Source: Sabellastarte sp. h YS-2021 | Taxonomy: Eukaryota > Annelida > Polychaeta > Sabellida > Sabellidae | DNA length: 64,000 nt | Assembly (NCBI GenBank): GCA_964017235.1 | Contig: OZ024932.1 | Location: 81,657,451 to 81,721,450 of the forward strand | Direction: 5' to 3' | In this document: one piece after another, positions 1-12,002 of the stretch | Layout of the letters: every line of letters starts with the position of its first letter | How positions within the stretch are numbered: position 1 is the first letter of the stretch | Translations under genes and position numbers: made by a program | Notes under the pieces: generated by a model | Databases searched by the model: none | What the model saw: the letters and a program-made list of their open reading frames with translations, nothing else | What the model was told of the DNA's origin: nothing

Positions 1-298
1 TCTCGGAAACCGTAAGGTGTAGGAAGTTGATACTTGGTAGGGACATTGGTTAGGGGGTGTAGTTGTGCAACGTCATGATCTGACCTTAATTTGACCTTTG
101 ACCTTGCCGTAGTGACCTTGACCTATAAAATCTTGTCCGGGCTATATCTTGGAAACCGTAAGGTTGAGGAAGTTGATACTTGGTAGGGACATTGGTTAGG
201 GGCTATAGGTGTGTATTATCATGGTGTCACCTTAATTTGACCTTTGACCTTGTCGTTGTGACCTTGACCTATAAAATCTTGTTGCACCTTTGGGTCTG
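1..298. repeat. ~146 bp tandem repeat, two units
   Basis: Two units are visible, starting near 1 and 147, each opening with a 'ctcggaaaccgtaagg'-like block and 'gttgatacttggtaggga'. Each ends in a cluster of TGACCT hexamers, with direct repeats separated by one base (92-104 and 238-250). The same family recurs at about 53,190-53,560. The left edge of the array lies outside the window. It is probably the tandem core of a dispersed non-autonomous transposon, by analogy with the other cores in this window. Confidence 0.75.
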
Positions 299-2574
299 TC
301 TTTTGATGCAGATTAAGCACTGTTAAAGTCATTTTAGAATTTATTAAGAATTTTACTTTCATAACTTCCCATTGTAAGAGATAGAATTTCATCAAGTGAG
401 CCACAGATTTTGCTCCAACACCACACATAAGGATTCATTAAATGTATTACCACTTCTGTATGCATGGTAATATTCAAACCATCTAAACCATAATTCGGCC
501 ATGCAGATGTAGATAAAGAGTGTTGAATTTTAGTTTGCTGATTAATGCTGTCATCTTGTTATTGGATTATCTTGTTTTAATACTTCATCTTTATATGCAT
601 GATCTTTCTTTTAAACATTATTTCTCCATTTAAACATTGTTTGGACCTTTATATAACTGACAGTGCTCTGAAAGTATCCTGAAGTTTGTACTGGTACAGT
701 ACTTCTGTATCTCATGGTGTTGAAAATATTTCCCTAGGCTGTGGGGTATGGGCATCTCTGATGCTATTTTATACATTGACTTGCAAATTACCAAACAATA
801 TTTTTTTTTACTTTTCTACTGTGCAAGCACCTTGAAATGCACCATATTGTTTGCAATGTTTACATCCATGCAGCATGCATATTTCACTTTGGAATTTCCT
901 CAATGAAGGTATACATTGGAAACCAGTTGACCGGTTAGTCGATGGCTAATGCAGTTAGCTACCTAGCGACCAAAATATGCTTATCATTTCAGCCGTAGAA
1001 GTACTTTTCCAATATTCACAAAGGTGGATCAAGCTCAGCGAACAATTAACTTTGTATTGATAAAATTTTATCTGAGACTTTGTTCAAATCGTTATTCACT
1101 AAGGACAGATTAACTAATCCAAAAGTTAAGCAGATTTTTGGCTCTTATCCAATCAGATTTGAGTGTTTCATCATATTTTAAAACATCTACCTTGGTGTAT
1201 CAAAGTTAAGCCAGAAGTTGAGCCAAAAAGAAATTTGATTTCTCAGTGACTTCAAGCTTGATTCTGATCCAATATTTGCCTCAAGGTGAGCTGATTTCTA
1301 GCTCAGCTTGAGCTTAATCCCTTTTGTAAATTCATCCAATGAAAAATCAAGGAAATAGGAATGGGTTTCCTCCTTGGGAAATTTCACATGCTGTGGTATA
1401 TTCCTGCAGTTCTTACTCATATACATTATATATAAATTATTTATTATTTCCAAAGCATATTTTGCCCCTTTGATTGACAAAACATTTTTAATCATGCCAA
1501 AATTTTGTAAAATTATACAAAACCTATGCTGTTTTGTGAACCTAAAAATGTTTCCCAAAGGATTAATATCATGGAGATTTTCTATTTTGTGACTTTGTTT
1601 TTTTTTCAGAATTTGATTTCAGAATTTACAGTGATGTTTAGCTAATGCAATAATACATTACATTATATTGTTATGGCAATTATAAAGCACAAGAATTATT
1701 GAAACTGTTTTGAAAAGTTATAATATTTAGGCAATATTGTGGTCATTTTGTCCAACAAAATTGACATATCTTTTTTTTTTTTTTAAATTATTTTATGGTT
1801 ATTGTTTCATACAGATAACTGTCAGAAACCCCTTGTTATCACAGTGGTTTGTGAATTTGTTTTAACCATTGAACCTGAGGATTGTCGGTTGCTTTACATC
1901 TGTTCCCATATTGCAGCATAAAACAAGGTTAAAAAATCAATGGTTACTTTTTGTCCTGCACAAATTGTCACTGATTATAATCGTAAATGTATTTTGCTAA
2001 CTATTGCAATGATTGATACTTTATACTAGATATTAAATATTGTGAAACTGTTGGTTCCACTTTTATGTTCACTGTGTCACCCAGAGATATTATTTTCATA
2101 GATATTATATTATACGAGGACTTTGTATGTTATTTTGTCATACTTCAACATTTACAATATTGCTGTTTCTTATATAATAACAATACCATATTGAATTGGG
2201 TAGTTCCTCATTCTCATTTGAAAGATACATTAAGTGTATCTTTAGCATGGTTCCAGTCCATATTAATTTTATTTTAGAAGTCTTGAAAAGCTTCCAAAAA
2301 TCTCAATCATATAAACTACAGCTGATGGAGAAAAGAGTGCTTTTAAAATAGAATTCGTCAGAAAATAATTGTGTTGAATGTTAGTCCCATTAAAACTTTT
2401 GAGAGTGTAAGATGAGAGAATAAATATTTTTATTTGTATATTGTGAATAGAAAATAACATGTCTGATAAAAAATTTTGAAAGCTTAAGTATTTTCATAGT
2501 ATTGTTTTAAACTTTTCTTGAATCTTTTAACTTGCTTGTGACAAAAATATTGGTTTGTTCAGACTAGTGGTTCA
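299..2574. other. gene-free AT-rich DNA
   Basis: AT-rich sequence with short homopolymer runs (for example T-runs near 800 and 1,770). Open frames are short, overlap on both strands and match no family I recognise. No splice-flanked conserved block was seen. Confidence 0.5.
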
Positions 2575-3275
2575 GTTGGGGTTGTCACTGATTGAAGCAT
2601 ATTGGGGATTAGGTGTGAACACTCTCAATCCTATTGACAAGGATAAATGTTAACCCTATTCAAGGGGTGGATTGAAGCAGATTAAAGCAGATTGGCTCAG
2701 TCCCTTTTGTAGTGTGAACCCTCTCAATCCCAGTTGACAAGAATTGAGTGCATTGGCTGTTCACAGTTGACTTACTGCTTAAAAACTTTTGCTTAACTTA
2801 ATGCTATTGTCTCAATACATGTACATGTACTTAACAGGAGGACCTAATTCAATCAAAGGCCACATGAAGTAATTGTGTGGTCTTTCACTGATTATAATTA
2901 GACAAAAACTGTATGTAGATCTGTGTATAAAACAGGTAAATTGAATAAGCAGAAATGTTTTAAAAGATTGCAATTGATCTGATGCTGAAAAAGTGACACG
3001 ATTTTAATTATAAAATATTTTTCTTTGATTAATGATAATAACTTCACAAATAGTTAGTATGTTTTTGTTAATTTTGTCATCATTAGAAATTAATTAAAAA
3101 TTGTTAAATGTGTCATAAGCTAATTTGAGGGGCTTTTTCTGTACTTATATTTTTAAAAATTGTCAATCCAGATTTAACTCTGTAATGGGGACACTGATTG
3201 AGATAAATCTGACTGTATCTGCTTCAACCCTTAATCCTTGTCAACACGGATTGTAGTGTGAACAGGGTAATAGTG
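2575..3275. repeat. possible degenerate inverted-repeat element
   Basis: Blocks around 2,600-2,740 ('gtgtgaac', 'ctctcaatcc', 'ttgacaagga', 'ttgaagcagatt') reappear in reverse complement around 3,170-3,270 ('atctgcttcaaccc', 'aatccttgtcaa', 'gtgtgaacaggg'). The pattern suggests an old foldback or TIR element of ~0.7 kb. Arms are imperfect and ends are not defined. Confidence 0.35.
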
Positions 3276-4280
3276 TGCTGTAATGTTATCTGTTATGTTA
3301 TATTTTAATTAGCTGTTATCTATTACTGTGTCTTTTTTGTTGAACTTCTGTTGTTTAGGACTTATCCCTCATGTTGATAAAAATGTATGTGATAAGTTCT
3401 GGTTTCACTTACTGACTGTTGGTTGTGACATGTTGTTTATTTTGTTGCATATGTTTAGAATGTTTAATTGGGGTTTTGTTCATTGGTAATAAATGTTTCT
3501 AAAGTTATCATATTGTCCCTTTTATGGCATTTTCTTACGAAGAGAATATTGGAAATGAGCATACCAACGCTCATTATCAGTATCTGTTTTATAAATCATT
3601 ATTGTGGTTTCTAACCTATTACTGATAATTGTTCTTGCTCAAATACATTCCAGTTGTTATTTTGCACAGTTTGAATGTGTGTTCCTGTTGTCAGTACTGC
3701 AAAGAATAATATTGACAATTTTGCATTTTTTAGAATTATATTTCAAGAACTGTACTGTTCTAAAATCATTGATAAATTGATATACCATGTTAATGTCTAA
3801 TTTTAATATCCATAGATTATGATTTTATTTATATTTAACCATCAATTATTTTTAATTGCATAGGCTATTTACAAGTTACTATGAAATGTTTATATTTTTT
3901 GTGAAAAACAAACATCCAGACTTAATTTGGGAAGTTGAAATATTGTCTCGGTTTGTGTCTTATTACGAATTATTGTATGAATTATTGTGGGTTTATAATT
4001 ACTGATTGTGCTTTTTTTGCTTTTAATAAAATAAAGCTTAAAATAGTTCTTGAAATTGTTTTATGTCCTGAATTCCCAGTCGTACCGTGTGGTTTTTTGT
4101 GAAAATTATTTTTATGAGTGAGTAATGATACTTCTACCTGTTGATAAAAGTCAGGGATGTATAAGTTTATAACTTTTCACAAAGCTGTTTAAGTGATTTC
4201 CTTTCAAAAAAAAAACTCAAAGTTGAAACATCACTTTCAAATTTGTTGTGGGGTATATATGAGTAAGTTCAAGAAGCCTC
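3276..4280. other. gene-free AT-rich DNA
   Basis: No supported gene, RNA or repeat structure was recognised. The sequence is AT-rich throughout. Confidence 0.45.
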
Positions 4281-5004
4281 TGTTTCGGTCATGAGGCAAG
4301 CATGGTAGCAATTACCGGTTGCTTTTAAGTTGCAACAGGAAAAGACAAAAAGTTTAACTCAACAAATTTATTATCAACTTAAAATAATGATTATAGTCAA
4401 CTAGTATGCTCTCAATGGCACATACAATGATGCAATAATGAAACCAATCTGACCTGACCACTCTAACCGAGAGTTTAAGTTTATCCACCGTATCCAGTAA
4501 TCTGTCCTGTGATCTGTCCAATGTTCCATAACACAAAATGTCCTTATCCTGTGATCCTTTTGATATCCAATCACACAAAATGTCTGTATAGAGATATTCA
4601 GAGAGTTTGCAAAAGTTCACAACACAAGTAATTTATATCCACTTGGTATTAGTTCTAAGACACAAGCAGCCTTCCTTATAGCCAGCGAATACTAAGTTCA
4701 TGTGTGGTCAGATGTACAGCCCTTCTATTTACTTACCGAAATTCTAGAATCTTATAGAACATAACAGCTATCACCAGAGGCAGTGAAGAAGTTCTAGAAC
4801 CTACAGGTAGCTTCTAGGGTTTCCGCAAATCTATTAATAGCATCACTGGGGTTAGCCTAGAGGGATTCCCCCAGTCTATAACTAGATCAATAAACATCAT
4901 TATCACATAATACAAATTAATAACTCCCTTACTTTAAAATGTTAATACATACATATGAAGCCTAGATTAGATAATGTACAGACACAGTGCCCGTATATGT
5001 AACA
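4281..5004. mobile_element. solo LTR, family A copy 1
   Basis: Begins TGTTTCGGTCA and ends ATATGTAACA, giving the TG...CA ends of an LTR with near-matching TGTTA/TAACA tips. It is homologous along its length to 18,377-19,040 and to the interrupted copy at 47,062-51,290. Shared blocks include 'gtagcaattaccggttgctt', 'tgtcctgtgat' and 'taatagcatcactggggtta'. No flanking target duplication is evident (left 'gcctc', right 'tccta'), so one flank may be rearranged. It directly abuts the tyrosine-recombinase remnant. No internal retroelement coding region is attached, hence solo LTR. Confidence 0.72.
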
Positions 5005-5800
5005 TCCTATTTCTTCATGACCTTGGCCTTCAGTTTCATGGTCAATAGCAGAGACAGACTCAAAGGCCGGAGGGGAATCCCCTCCTGGAACCTCTCCCTG
5101 GTTTTACACCAGCTGACAAAGGCTCCATTTGAATCAATTAAAGAGGCTTCTTTGAAACATTTGACCTTCAAGACGGTTTTCCTCTTGGCCCTGGGGTTGG
5201 GCAAGCATAGAAGTGAAGTACATGCTTAGCAAAACAGAAACATTAGGCACCAATCTGACTGGTCAAAGGTGTCCCTGTACCCATCACCCAGCTTTCCAAG
5301 AATCAGCTGGCCAAAGAAAGTTCAGACAGTGTGGCCCCAGTGGTTATAGCAGCCTTGGCCCCAACTCTGGATAGGTCTCTCAAGTCTGACAGGCCTCTCC
5401 GGTTAGAGCATTGCGCTACTATTTGGACAGGACCTCGGACCTCAGGCAGAATAAGGAGTTGATTTTTGTCTCCTTTAAGAAAGGTTTCGACAAAGACATC
5501 TCACCTGTCTCTATCTCCTCGTGGATCAAGCAGACTGTAATCCTATGTTATGAGCTCTCTGACCAGTAGGCCCACACTTTACATAAGGTTAAACCCATGA
5601 TGTCAGGGCCTTAGCTGCTTGTGAGGCCTTCCAGTCGGGAGTCTACTTAGAGCAAATCTTATCAGCCTGCCACTGAAAGTCACATAACATCTTCACACAA
5701 TTTTACCTGAAGGATGTGGCCTGGACTGATTCGGAGCTCTACCACCTGGTTCCTGTGGTGGCTGCTCAGCAGATCCACTGGTATAGAGGAGATTTGTACA
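5005..5800 (+). pseudogene. DIRS-type tyrosine recombinase remnant
   Basis: Conceptual translation resembles the recombinase of DIRS-group retrotransposons, which integrates circular element DNA in place of a DDE integrase. Visible parts in order: 'WNLSLVLHQLTKAPFE' near 5,080; a box with the first catalytic arginine ('GKHRSEVHA', about 5,200-5,226); 'LAPTLDRSL' near 5,360; 'VRALRYYLDRTSDLR' near 5,403; the HxxR box as HDVR (5,596-5,607); then His followed by a stop (5,671-5,676) where a Trp codon is usual; and the likely tyrosine nucleophile at 5,704-5,706. It is inactive: a stop after 5,226, at least two frame changes between 5,226 and 5,403, and the stop at 5,674. No gag or RT of the same copy is attached on the left, where the solo LTR sits. 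Confidence 0.85.
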
Positions 5801-5886
5801 TATGTAAGTAGTTGTACATAGATATATAAATATAAAAAAATTTAAAAAAACTCTAACATGCTTCCTTTGGGAGGTTTTTTTATTGC

Positions 5887-6062
5887 GAAAAATACACTTA
5901 CCATTTCCTGACCATTGCTATATGTTGGTGCCATCCAACTCACTGGCCAACGTTGAGAAACGTTTTAAGATACCTTAAGAGGCCAGTGAGTGAGTGTGAA
6001 CTAGCATGTCCCCCCCAGTGGTCATGTGACCACGCTAGTAAACAACCTTCATTATTTTTGTT
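5887..6062 (+). repeat. left inverted terminal repeat of DIRS-like element
   Basis: Runs from 'gaaaaatacacttacc' to 'cattatttttgtt' and is reverse-complementary to 11,257-11,429 with a few small indels. It contains its own dyad: 'cactggccaacgtt' is followed ~40 bases later by 'ggccagtg'. Confidence 0.85.
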
Positions 6063-6162
6063 GGCCATCCTAGAGTGTGGATGTTTATTTTCATTTCGGA
6101 TTTTTATTTATTTTTGGACTTCTTGTGGATTTCAGTTCTGTTGTAAGACATCTGTATTGACT

Positions 6163-6760
6163 ATGTCTTCTCAGGACAAAAAATTAAGAGGAAAAGCACA
6201 GAGGAAAAGTGCTTTTGTGGACATTTTTTCGCGTTTGATGACCACCATTTGCAACATGGCGGCAGGGATGTTCGTCGTTGGATGGAGACCTTCTTCTGCT
6301 CAGAATGCATGTTTTTCTTCAAAGATCTCGTCTTACTTCAGATTGGGACGAGTTTCTTTTATTTGTTTATGGTTTTTCCACTGGATTGAAGATTTACTTC
6401 ATTTTTAACTCTGAAACTGCCGGCAGTCATACTAGCTCTGGCAGGGACAGTTTACATGTTGCTAGGCGACAAAGGAAGCCATGGAGGCAATTCGATTGTC
6501 GCAAATAAGCTTATCACAGGTCGGGTTCTTATAGCCAGGTGTTTGGCAGCAAGATCTCACCACGTCATTCTCTGCCGAATGGGTCACCGGATGGATTTCC
6601 CTATGGGGGCAGACATCATACTTTTTCTTGAATGCTACGGAGTGGACGAGTTCCGGATGCAGAGTTGAGCTTCTACACCGTTTAATTCCTCCGGTGAGGT
6701 TCAGTCGGAACTTTTCACAGAGGAAAATACCCACATGACGTCATCCGAAGACAATCGAGT
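6163..6760 (+). pseudogene. DIRS gag-like N-terminus, frameshifted
   Basis: The ATG at 6,163 starts 'MSSQDKKLRGKAQRKS', the basic leader that precedes a Cys/His block in DIRS gag proteins. After about 6,208 the Cys/His-like block continues in a different frame ('CGHFFAFDDHH'), so a frameshift separates leader from block. Compare the related gag at 61,790, whose leader is 'MSAQQTNKDKPRSSK'. The 3' limit is arbitrary; sequence beyond ~6,420 is not recognisable. Confidence 0.6.
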
Positions 6761-8629
6761 TTCCATACCTCCTCATATGTCTGGAATCGGGTTGACAGAC
6801 GACCGGAGTTTGTGATTTATCTCACCACTTGGCTTTTCATTCTGTGGATTTTTACTAGTTTCTGCTGGGAACTGGCACCGGTACACATTATCTAGTACCC
6901 ATTGTCAAATTTTATTCAGCAGTACAGCAGCTAGAGAACATGTCAAATCTTGGATAAGAATTTTTGGAAGTTGTCTGGCGGGACCTTTTCCAGGACTTCA
7001 TCAAGGATCTTGAGATTACTGCATATCATAGGGTATCAGCAATTTCTTGGTTTGTCACCAGAGTATTTGCAATTACAGTCCTCAAAGATCCTGGATTTTT
7101 CTGTTGGGAAGTGCTTACCCAGTTCTTCAATTCATTGCTCTAACTTATCTCTTAAAATATTTTTAGTGGGATAAGGAGTGCATTTTCACTGTTAATGAAG
7201 TTGTTTCTTGGTGGACACATGTCAGATGCCCAAAAAACTTCATTTTGTAATCTCATGTGTATTGGGATTCTTATGTTTAGGAAGGGCCAAATCTGACATA
7301 TGACTGGAAACATCATAAAAGGCCCTACAACATATTCTTTGTCCCTTTTATGACAACTCTTCCACTTACTCTGTTCCTCAGATAGACATGGGGGAATTAG
7401 AAGTAAAAAAATGTTTTAATGGAGTAATCGTTTAGGAGGAATGTATGTCCAGTTTTCGCAGATATACAATTCCTTACTTGTTCAGACAGTAACAGGACTA
7501 TTTTCATCAAATTTTTTCACAGAAGCGACAGTAGCAGGAAGTAGTTCTGATCCATATGCAGAAAGTAGTTGTGGACATAGGTTTTAAAGTTTAAAAAAAA
7601 AAAAAAAAAAGGGGGGCGAGAGACAACAGTTTGATAGAAGCTGTTTATGAAATGATCGACAAAAGGGCGATAACACCGGTAAGATGGTGATATCGCTGCA
7701 ATTTTACAGTTTATCGGTTGTCATAAGCTGGGAAGAGATGGCTACCACCAATAGTTGAGGTCAGTTAAACAGGCCTTTACATGTACCTTAATTTCTCAAT
7801 ATTGGAATATTTGCTTTTGTTTCTAGTAAGTGAATGGAGGTATTTGTCCCTTTCCTTACAGTGGCATTCTTTCGTAGCCGGATTCACGAGAATTTTTATC
7901 TTCACTTCAGTGTTGATGACAGATCACACCAGTTCACTGCCTGTTTGCTATGTTAGTACATGGTGAGTTTGTGGGATCTATAAGAATGCATCTTGATATA
8001 TAGACCAGTTCATTGCCTTGCTCTTGGAAATGGTTTATTTGCGACTTTACTATTATATCAACGGATAGTGAACCTGATGGCTACAGTAGAAGGCATTGGG
8101 TGTCACCATTTAAAAAAAAAAAAAAAAAAAAAAACTTCTTCACTAAAGCAGAGTTGGATCATGATTTTTACATCAGATTTTCAGCTCCAGGGTTTTTAAT
8201 TTGGATTGCAGATTCGACCCTATGGTACATCTTTCATGCAAAGCAAAGCAATTTCTTGAGTTAATGGTTCCTAAGGAAGCCATGTCTTGGGTTGGCAGCA
8301 TGGCTTCATAGGAGAAGACAGTTTATCAGGTGACCCCAAGGTTTTCTGATAATGTACAAAGGATATCTTCAGTCTTGTGATATCCCACTTTTCTGTTCTC
8401 AGGTTCTCAGGGATCATCTTCAGAGGTGGACTGACTTTGCAAGTTTGAAGGAGGTCCCACTACTTCATCAGAAGGAGCACAATCTCCTTCTGTTATTAGC
8501 TTTCTTTAAGAGTTAGGATGCGCAATTATGGCATCAAACAGCCAGTGGTCTGTTATATTATTAACAGGGCTACTACTATTAGAATCATTTGGAAGTCTGA
8601 TTCGGATTCTAATCTCTTGATTTCCACAG

Positions 8630-8800
8630 ACAGTTCTTCAGTGGTTTCCTATCTGAACAGGTAGGGAGGTACCCACTTTCAGGAATGTGTTTCCTTATCT
8701 GAAGAATCATTCCTTGGACGAATGCCATTGGTTCAGATTCAGGCATATCACTTCCCAGGGTATACAAATGTTCTAACAAATTCTTTGTTCATGAGAGTCA
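8630..8800 (+). pseudogene. DIRS RNase H-like remnant
   Basis: A 'TDSSSVVSYLN' stretch followed by 'GGTH' and, downstream, 'LPGYTNVL' matches the spacing of the C-terminal RNase H block of DIRS pol (an aspartate near DNS/TDS, then a 'LPG..N.lAD' tail). Stop codons and frame changes interrupt it. It is preceded at 8,280-8,620 by equally decayed sequence that may be the rest of the domain. Confidence 0.5.
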
Positions 8801-8918
8801 AGATGATTCAAATTGAATGTGTTTTGGATGACTTTTCAATCTTCTATTCTGATTCAGGTGTTCAATCAAATCTGTCTTTGATTACAATCACCAATGATGG
8901 ATTTGTTTTGCAACAAGT

Positions 8919-10280
8919 TTGAACCACAAGCTTGTCTTTTTCAATTTTTCTTGGGATGGACTGAACAGTTTGTTTGGTCCTGTGACCTTGATTCTTCAGG
9001 TGATGCTGGTGAATCATTTGGCTTCTAAGGCTCCTTTGGTTTTTCAACCTGTAGTCTTTCCTGCTTTGGAACCTTCTTTAGATCATGCTTTGGTGCAAGA
9101 TAGGTTTCTTTGTCCAGTGAGAGCCTTGAGAGGTTATCTTGATAAGACAAAAGATCTCAGGAAAGGCAAGAAATTCTTTTTGTAGCTATTAAGAGGGGCT
9201 ACTTCAAGATTTGGTGCAGAATCATCTTGATTGCATCAGAGTGGCTAGGGATGTCTTATTTTTGGGATCTGGTGGATCTGTTCCACAAAGGTTCCTTTTA
9301 AGGCTTCCCTTGTAGGTGAGTTCAATCATTATGCCATTGGTATCCAACAACCTGGATCTTAAGCTTCCAGTGTATGTGTTTCCTTGCCTTAGACTGTGGG
9401 GCTTGGGGAACAGATGCATTACACATTTCTTGGGAGGATCTGGACAGCTTTGTTTGTTCCAGTGGCTCTCATTCCTCAGGTGACTCAAGATGATCACCTA
9501 CAGGTGCAGAATCATCATGATTGCACCAGGATAGCCAAGGATTCTTCAGATGATTTAGAAGATGACCACCTTCAGGTGCAGATTCATCATGATTGAATCT
9601 TGATGGTCATGGTGGATGTTCTTGGTTGTGGGGCCTGGTAGATCTATCCACAAACCTCCATCTGAGGCTTTTTTGTGGTGAACATCTCAGATAATACTTT
9701 TCTACATGTAGCTAATTTCCTTAACTATTTCTTTAAGGAAAAGAATCTAAAGCTATCTACTATTACTGGTTACAGAATAACAATTGTAGATTGCTTTACT
9801 TGAAGGGTAATAAGTCTCCAAAACTCTTCAGTTGTATAGATTGTTGACATGTTTCTATAGAGACAATCCAGTAGCCAATAGGTTAAGCCTTCTTTACCTT
9901 TTGTCTCTGGTTCTTGTTTGGTCTCACCAGACAGCCTTTTGAGCCTTTTGAGGAAGATTTCTTGGAGGTTATTAACTTTCACAATGATCTTTCTTTTGAC
10001 TTTGGCATCAGGCAAAGGAAAAAGGGTAATTTTTGTTAGCATTGTCTTCCCTTACTTAAGAGGAGTATTGCTCACAAATGGTTCTGGCCATTTATTACCC
10101 AAGAATCAGTTGCCTTCGGATGGGCCTACTTCAGTTAAGCTGGTCGATATGCCAGCTCTCAATCACTGGGACAGCAGTTTTACTCAAGATAGATCTCTTT
10201 GTCTTGTGAGGTTTTGTAATACTTTTACTTGGGACAAAGGATTCAATGAGGAATTTTATGTCTTGTCTGTGCCTAGTTAG
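8919..10280 (+). pseudogene. two overlapping-type recombinase fragments
   Basis: The fragment at 8,919-9,185 reads 'ALEPSLDHALVQDRFLCPVR' then 'ALRGYLDKTKDLR', matching the middle of the DIRS tyrosine recombinase. A second fragment at 9,918-10,280 restarts earlier in the domain ('LLTLASGKGKR', equivalent to the catalytic-arginine box) and then repeats the middle block ('QDRSLCLVR'). The middle block therefore occurs twice, showing an internal duplication or a nested second copy. The intervening 9,190-9,760 contains short imperfect repeats ('caggtgcag', 'atcatcatgatt' near 9,500-9,595). HxxR and tyrosine boxes were not located. Confidence 0.6.
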
Positions 10281-10917
10281 GAAGGCTTTACAGCAGATAT
10301 TTTCAGGTCAACTATCTTATCTTGCTGTAGGCAGATTAGCATTTTGACTGAGGAGAAGTCAAATTCTGACTCTCAACAGCAGTGAGTCAAAGCAAGAATC
10401 TTTAGGTTTTAGGGTATATGAATTTTCAGATGCCTGTTACTGGAAGCCATAACTTTTTTACCAATTTTCAGTCTCACCTGCTTGGTTTGCTTGTGGTCAG
10501 ACTTTGATATTGTGTCCTACAGTTTGTTATCTTATAAGTATATGTGTGATACTTATTTTGATACTTTAGTATGCATTTGTATCTGTATGTCTGTCATACT
10601 ATCTGTATTTATATTAGGCAGAATTGTTGACTTCTTTCAGGCTTGGAATTACACAATATGCTGATGACACTTCCAATAGTTGTGTCACCTGTGTGGGTGT
10701 TGGATGTTTGTCTAGATACAGCATTCAACTGTGGCAATTACTGTCAGTTTGTGAGAACTTCAACTACATACTATGATTTAGGGGATCTGTATGGTATGTG
10801 GTGACTGTTGGAAGTTTATATGTTGTTGTATGCATGTAAATTTCAATGTAAACTTCTCATAATGTTTTAGTTGTAGGCTAGGTAGTGAGTCTCTGTAATG
10901 ATTACTTCCTTTCTACA

Positions 10918-10940
10918 ACAGCAACAACAACAACAACAAG
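10918..10940 (+). repeat. CAA microsatellite
   Basis: Short run of CAA trinucleotides (with one CAG). Confidence 0.8.
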
Positions 10941-11092
10941 GCTGTGTTGTTTTGTAGTGCTCAACAGTTCCACTGCCTCATCTGGGAGGTGAGTTTGGAT
11001 CTGAATGCTTATAGGTTTGTGCTGTGTATGATAGCTGTGCAGAGTGGTGTACTGGGTCTTTAAATTCTAGTACTGCCCTCCTTCCATGAAGG

Positions 11093-11205
11093 CTGCATTC
11101 AGCAATGGTCAGGAAATGGTAAGTGTATTTTTCGCAGTAAAATTGAAAAATTTTGTTGTAATTTTAATTTTTATTAGATAAATACTTACCATTTCCTGAC
11201 CAGGA
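11093..11205. repeat. extra copies of DIRS terminal motif in opposite orientations
   Basis: The terminal motif 'ggtcaggaaatggtaag' occurs near 11,106 and its reverse complement 'cttaccatttcctgacc' near 11,188. The same motif is present at the outer ends near 5,895 and 11,406. The copy near 11,106 continues into 'tgtatttttcgc', the exact inverse of the outermost left end (5,885 onward). DIRS elements carry an internal complementary region next to the right ITR that repeats both outer ends; this fits that role. Confidence 0.6.
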
Positions 11206-11256
11206 TAGTCCCCCCCTACCTCCCCGCAGATTCAGTACTAGGGGAGTATTTTCTGC

Positions 11257-11429
11257 AACAAAAATAATGAAGGTTGTTTACTAGCATGGTCACATGACCA
11301 CTAGGGGGACATGCTAGTTCACACTCACTCACTGGCCTCTTAAGGTATCTTAAAACGTTTCTCAACGTTGGCCAGTGAGTTGGATGGCACCAACATATAG
11401 CAATGGTCAGGAAATGGTAAGTATTTTTC
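11257..11429 (-). repeat. right inverted terminal repeat of DIRS-like element
   Basis: Reverse complement of 5,887-6,062, with 'aacaaaaataatgaagg' at its inner end and 'ggtaagtatttttc' at its outer end. Confidence 0.85.
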
Positions 11430-12002
11430 TAATAAAAATTAAAATTACAACAAAATTTTTCAAATTTCTACTTCTTATGGGACTGAACTCATCCCTCTCT
11501 TCCCCTGTCTCAGAGCAGGTCTGTAAAAAAGGGGGGGAAACATCGGTTTGGCCCTGGGTAACTGGCTGCTTATAACCGATCATGGCTGTAGAGGGGTTTC
11601 CTGACCTCAAGGTCAACCCAGGCCTGGAAATTTGTTAGTTTTGTTTATGAGTTCACTAGTAACTTGCCCACTGATCAATCGGTAGTTATTCAGCAATTGA
11701 ATAGGATGTATTAATGCAATAAAATTGCAAATTTAATAAGTAAATTCAATTTTTTTAAGTTAATACCCTATCCAATGGACACACAAGACCCTCCCACCGA
11801 CCTTGCAATCAGCTTACTAGGGATCTAATAGGTTTAGACAAGGAAAAAGATGCTGTGATGTCACTCTGTCTAGACAGGAAGGTAGTACGATACGCCACCT
11901 GGTGTCTGCACAGTACTAGCCGGCCCAGCCCGGCCGATGGAAACACAGGACATCTTTTTCTGACATTTGACGGGCCGGTCTGTGCCAGCTGGATTAGCAT
12001 TT

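Larger units (their letters stand above)
5887..11429 (+). mobile_element. DIRS-like retrotransposon with inverted termini
   Basis: The element is bounded by inverted repeats of ~175 bp (5,887-6,062 and 11,257-11,429). Between them, on the plus strand, are a gag-like start at 6,163, an RNase-H-like stretch near 8,630-8,790 and tyrosine-recombinase-like stretches at 8,919-10,280. This order (ITR, gag, RT/RNase H, recombinase, ITR) is that of DIRS-group elements. The RT itself (about 7,000-8,300) is too decayed for me to identify. An A-run at 7,590-7,610 and another at 8,112-8,135 lie inside. Size (5.5 kb) fits the group. Confidence 0.75.
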
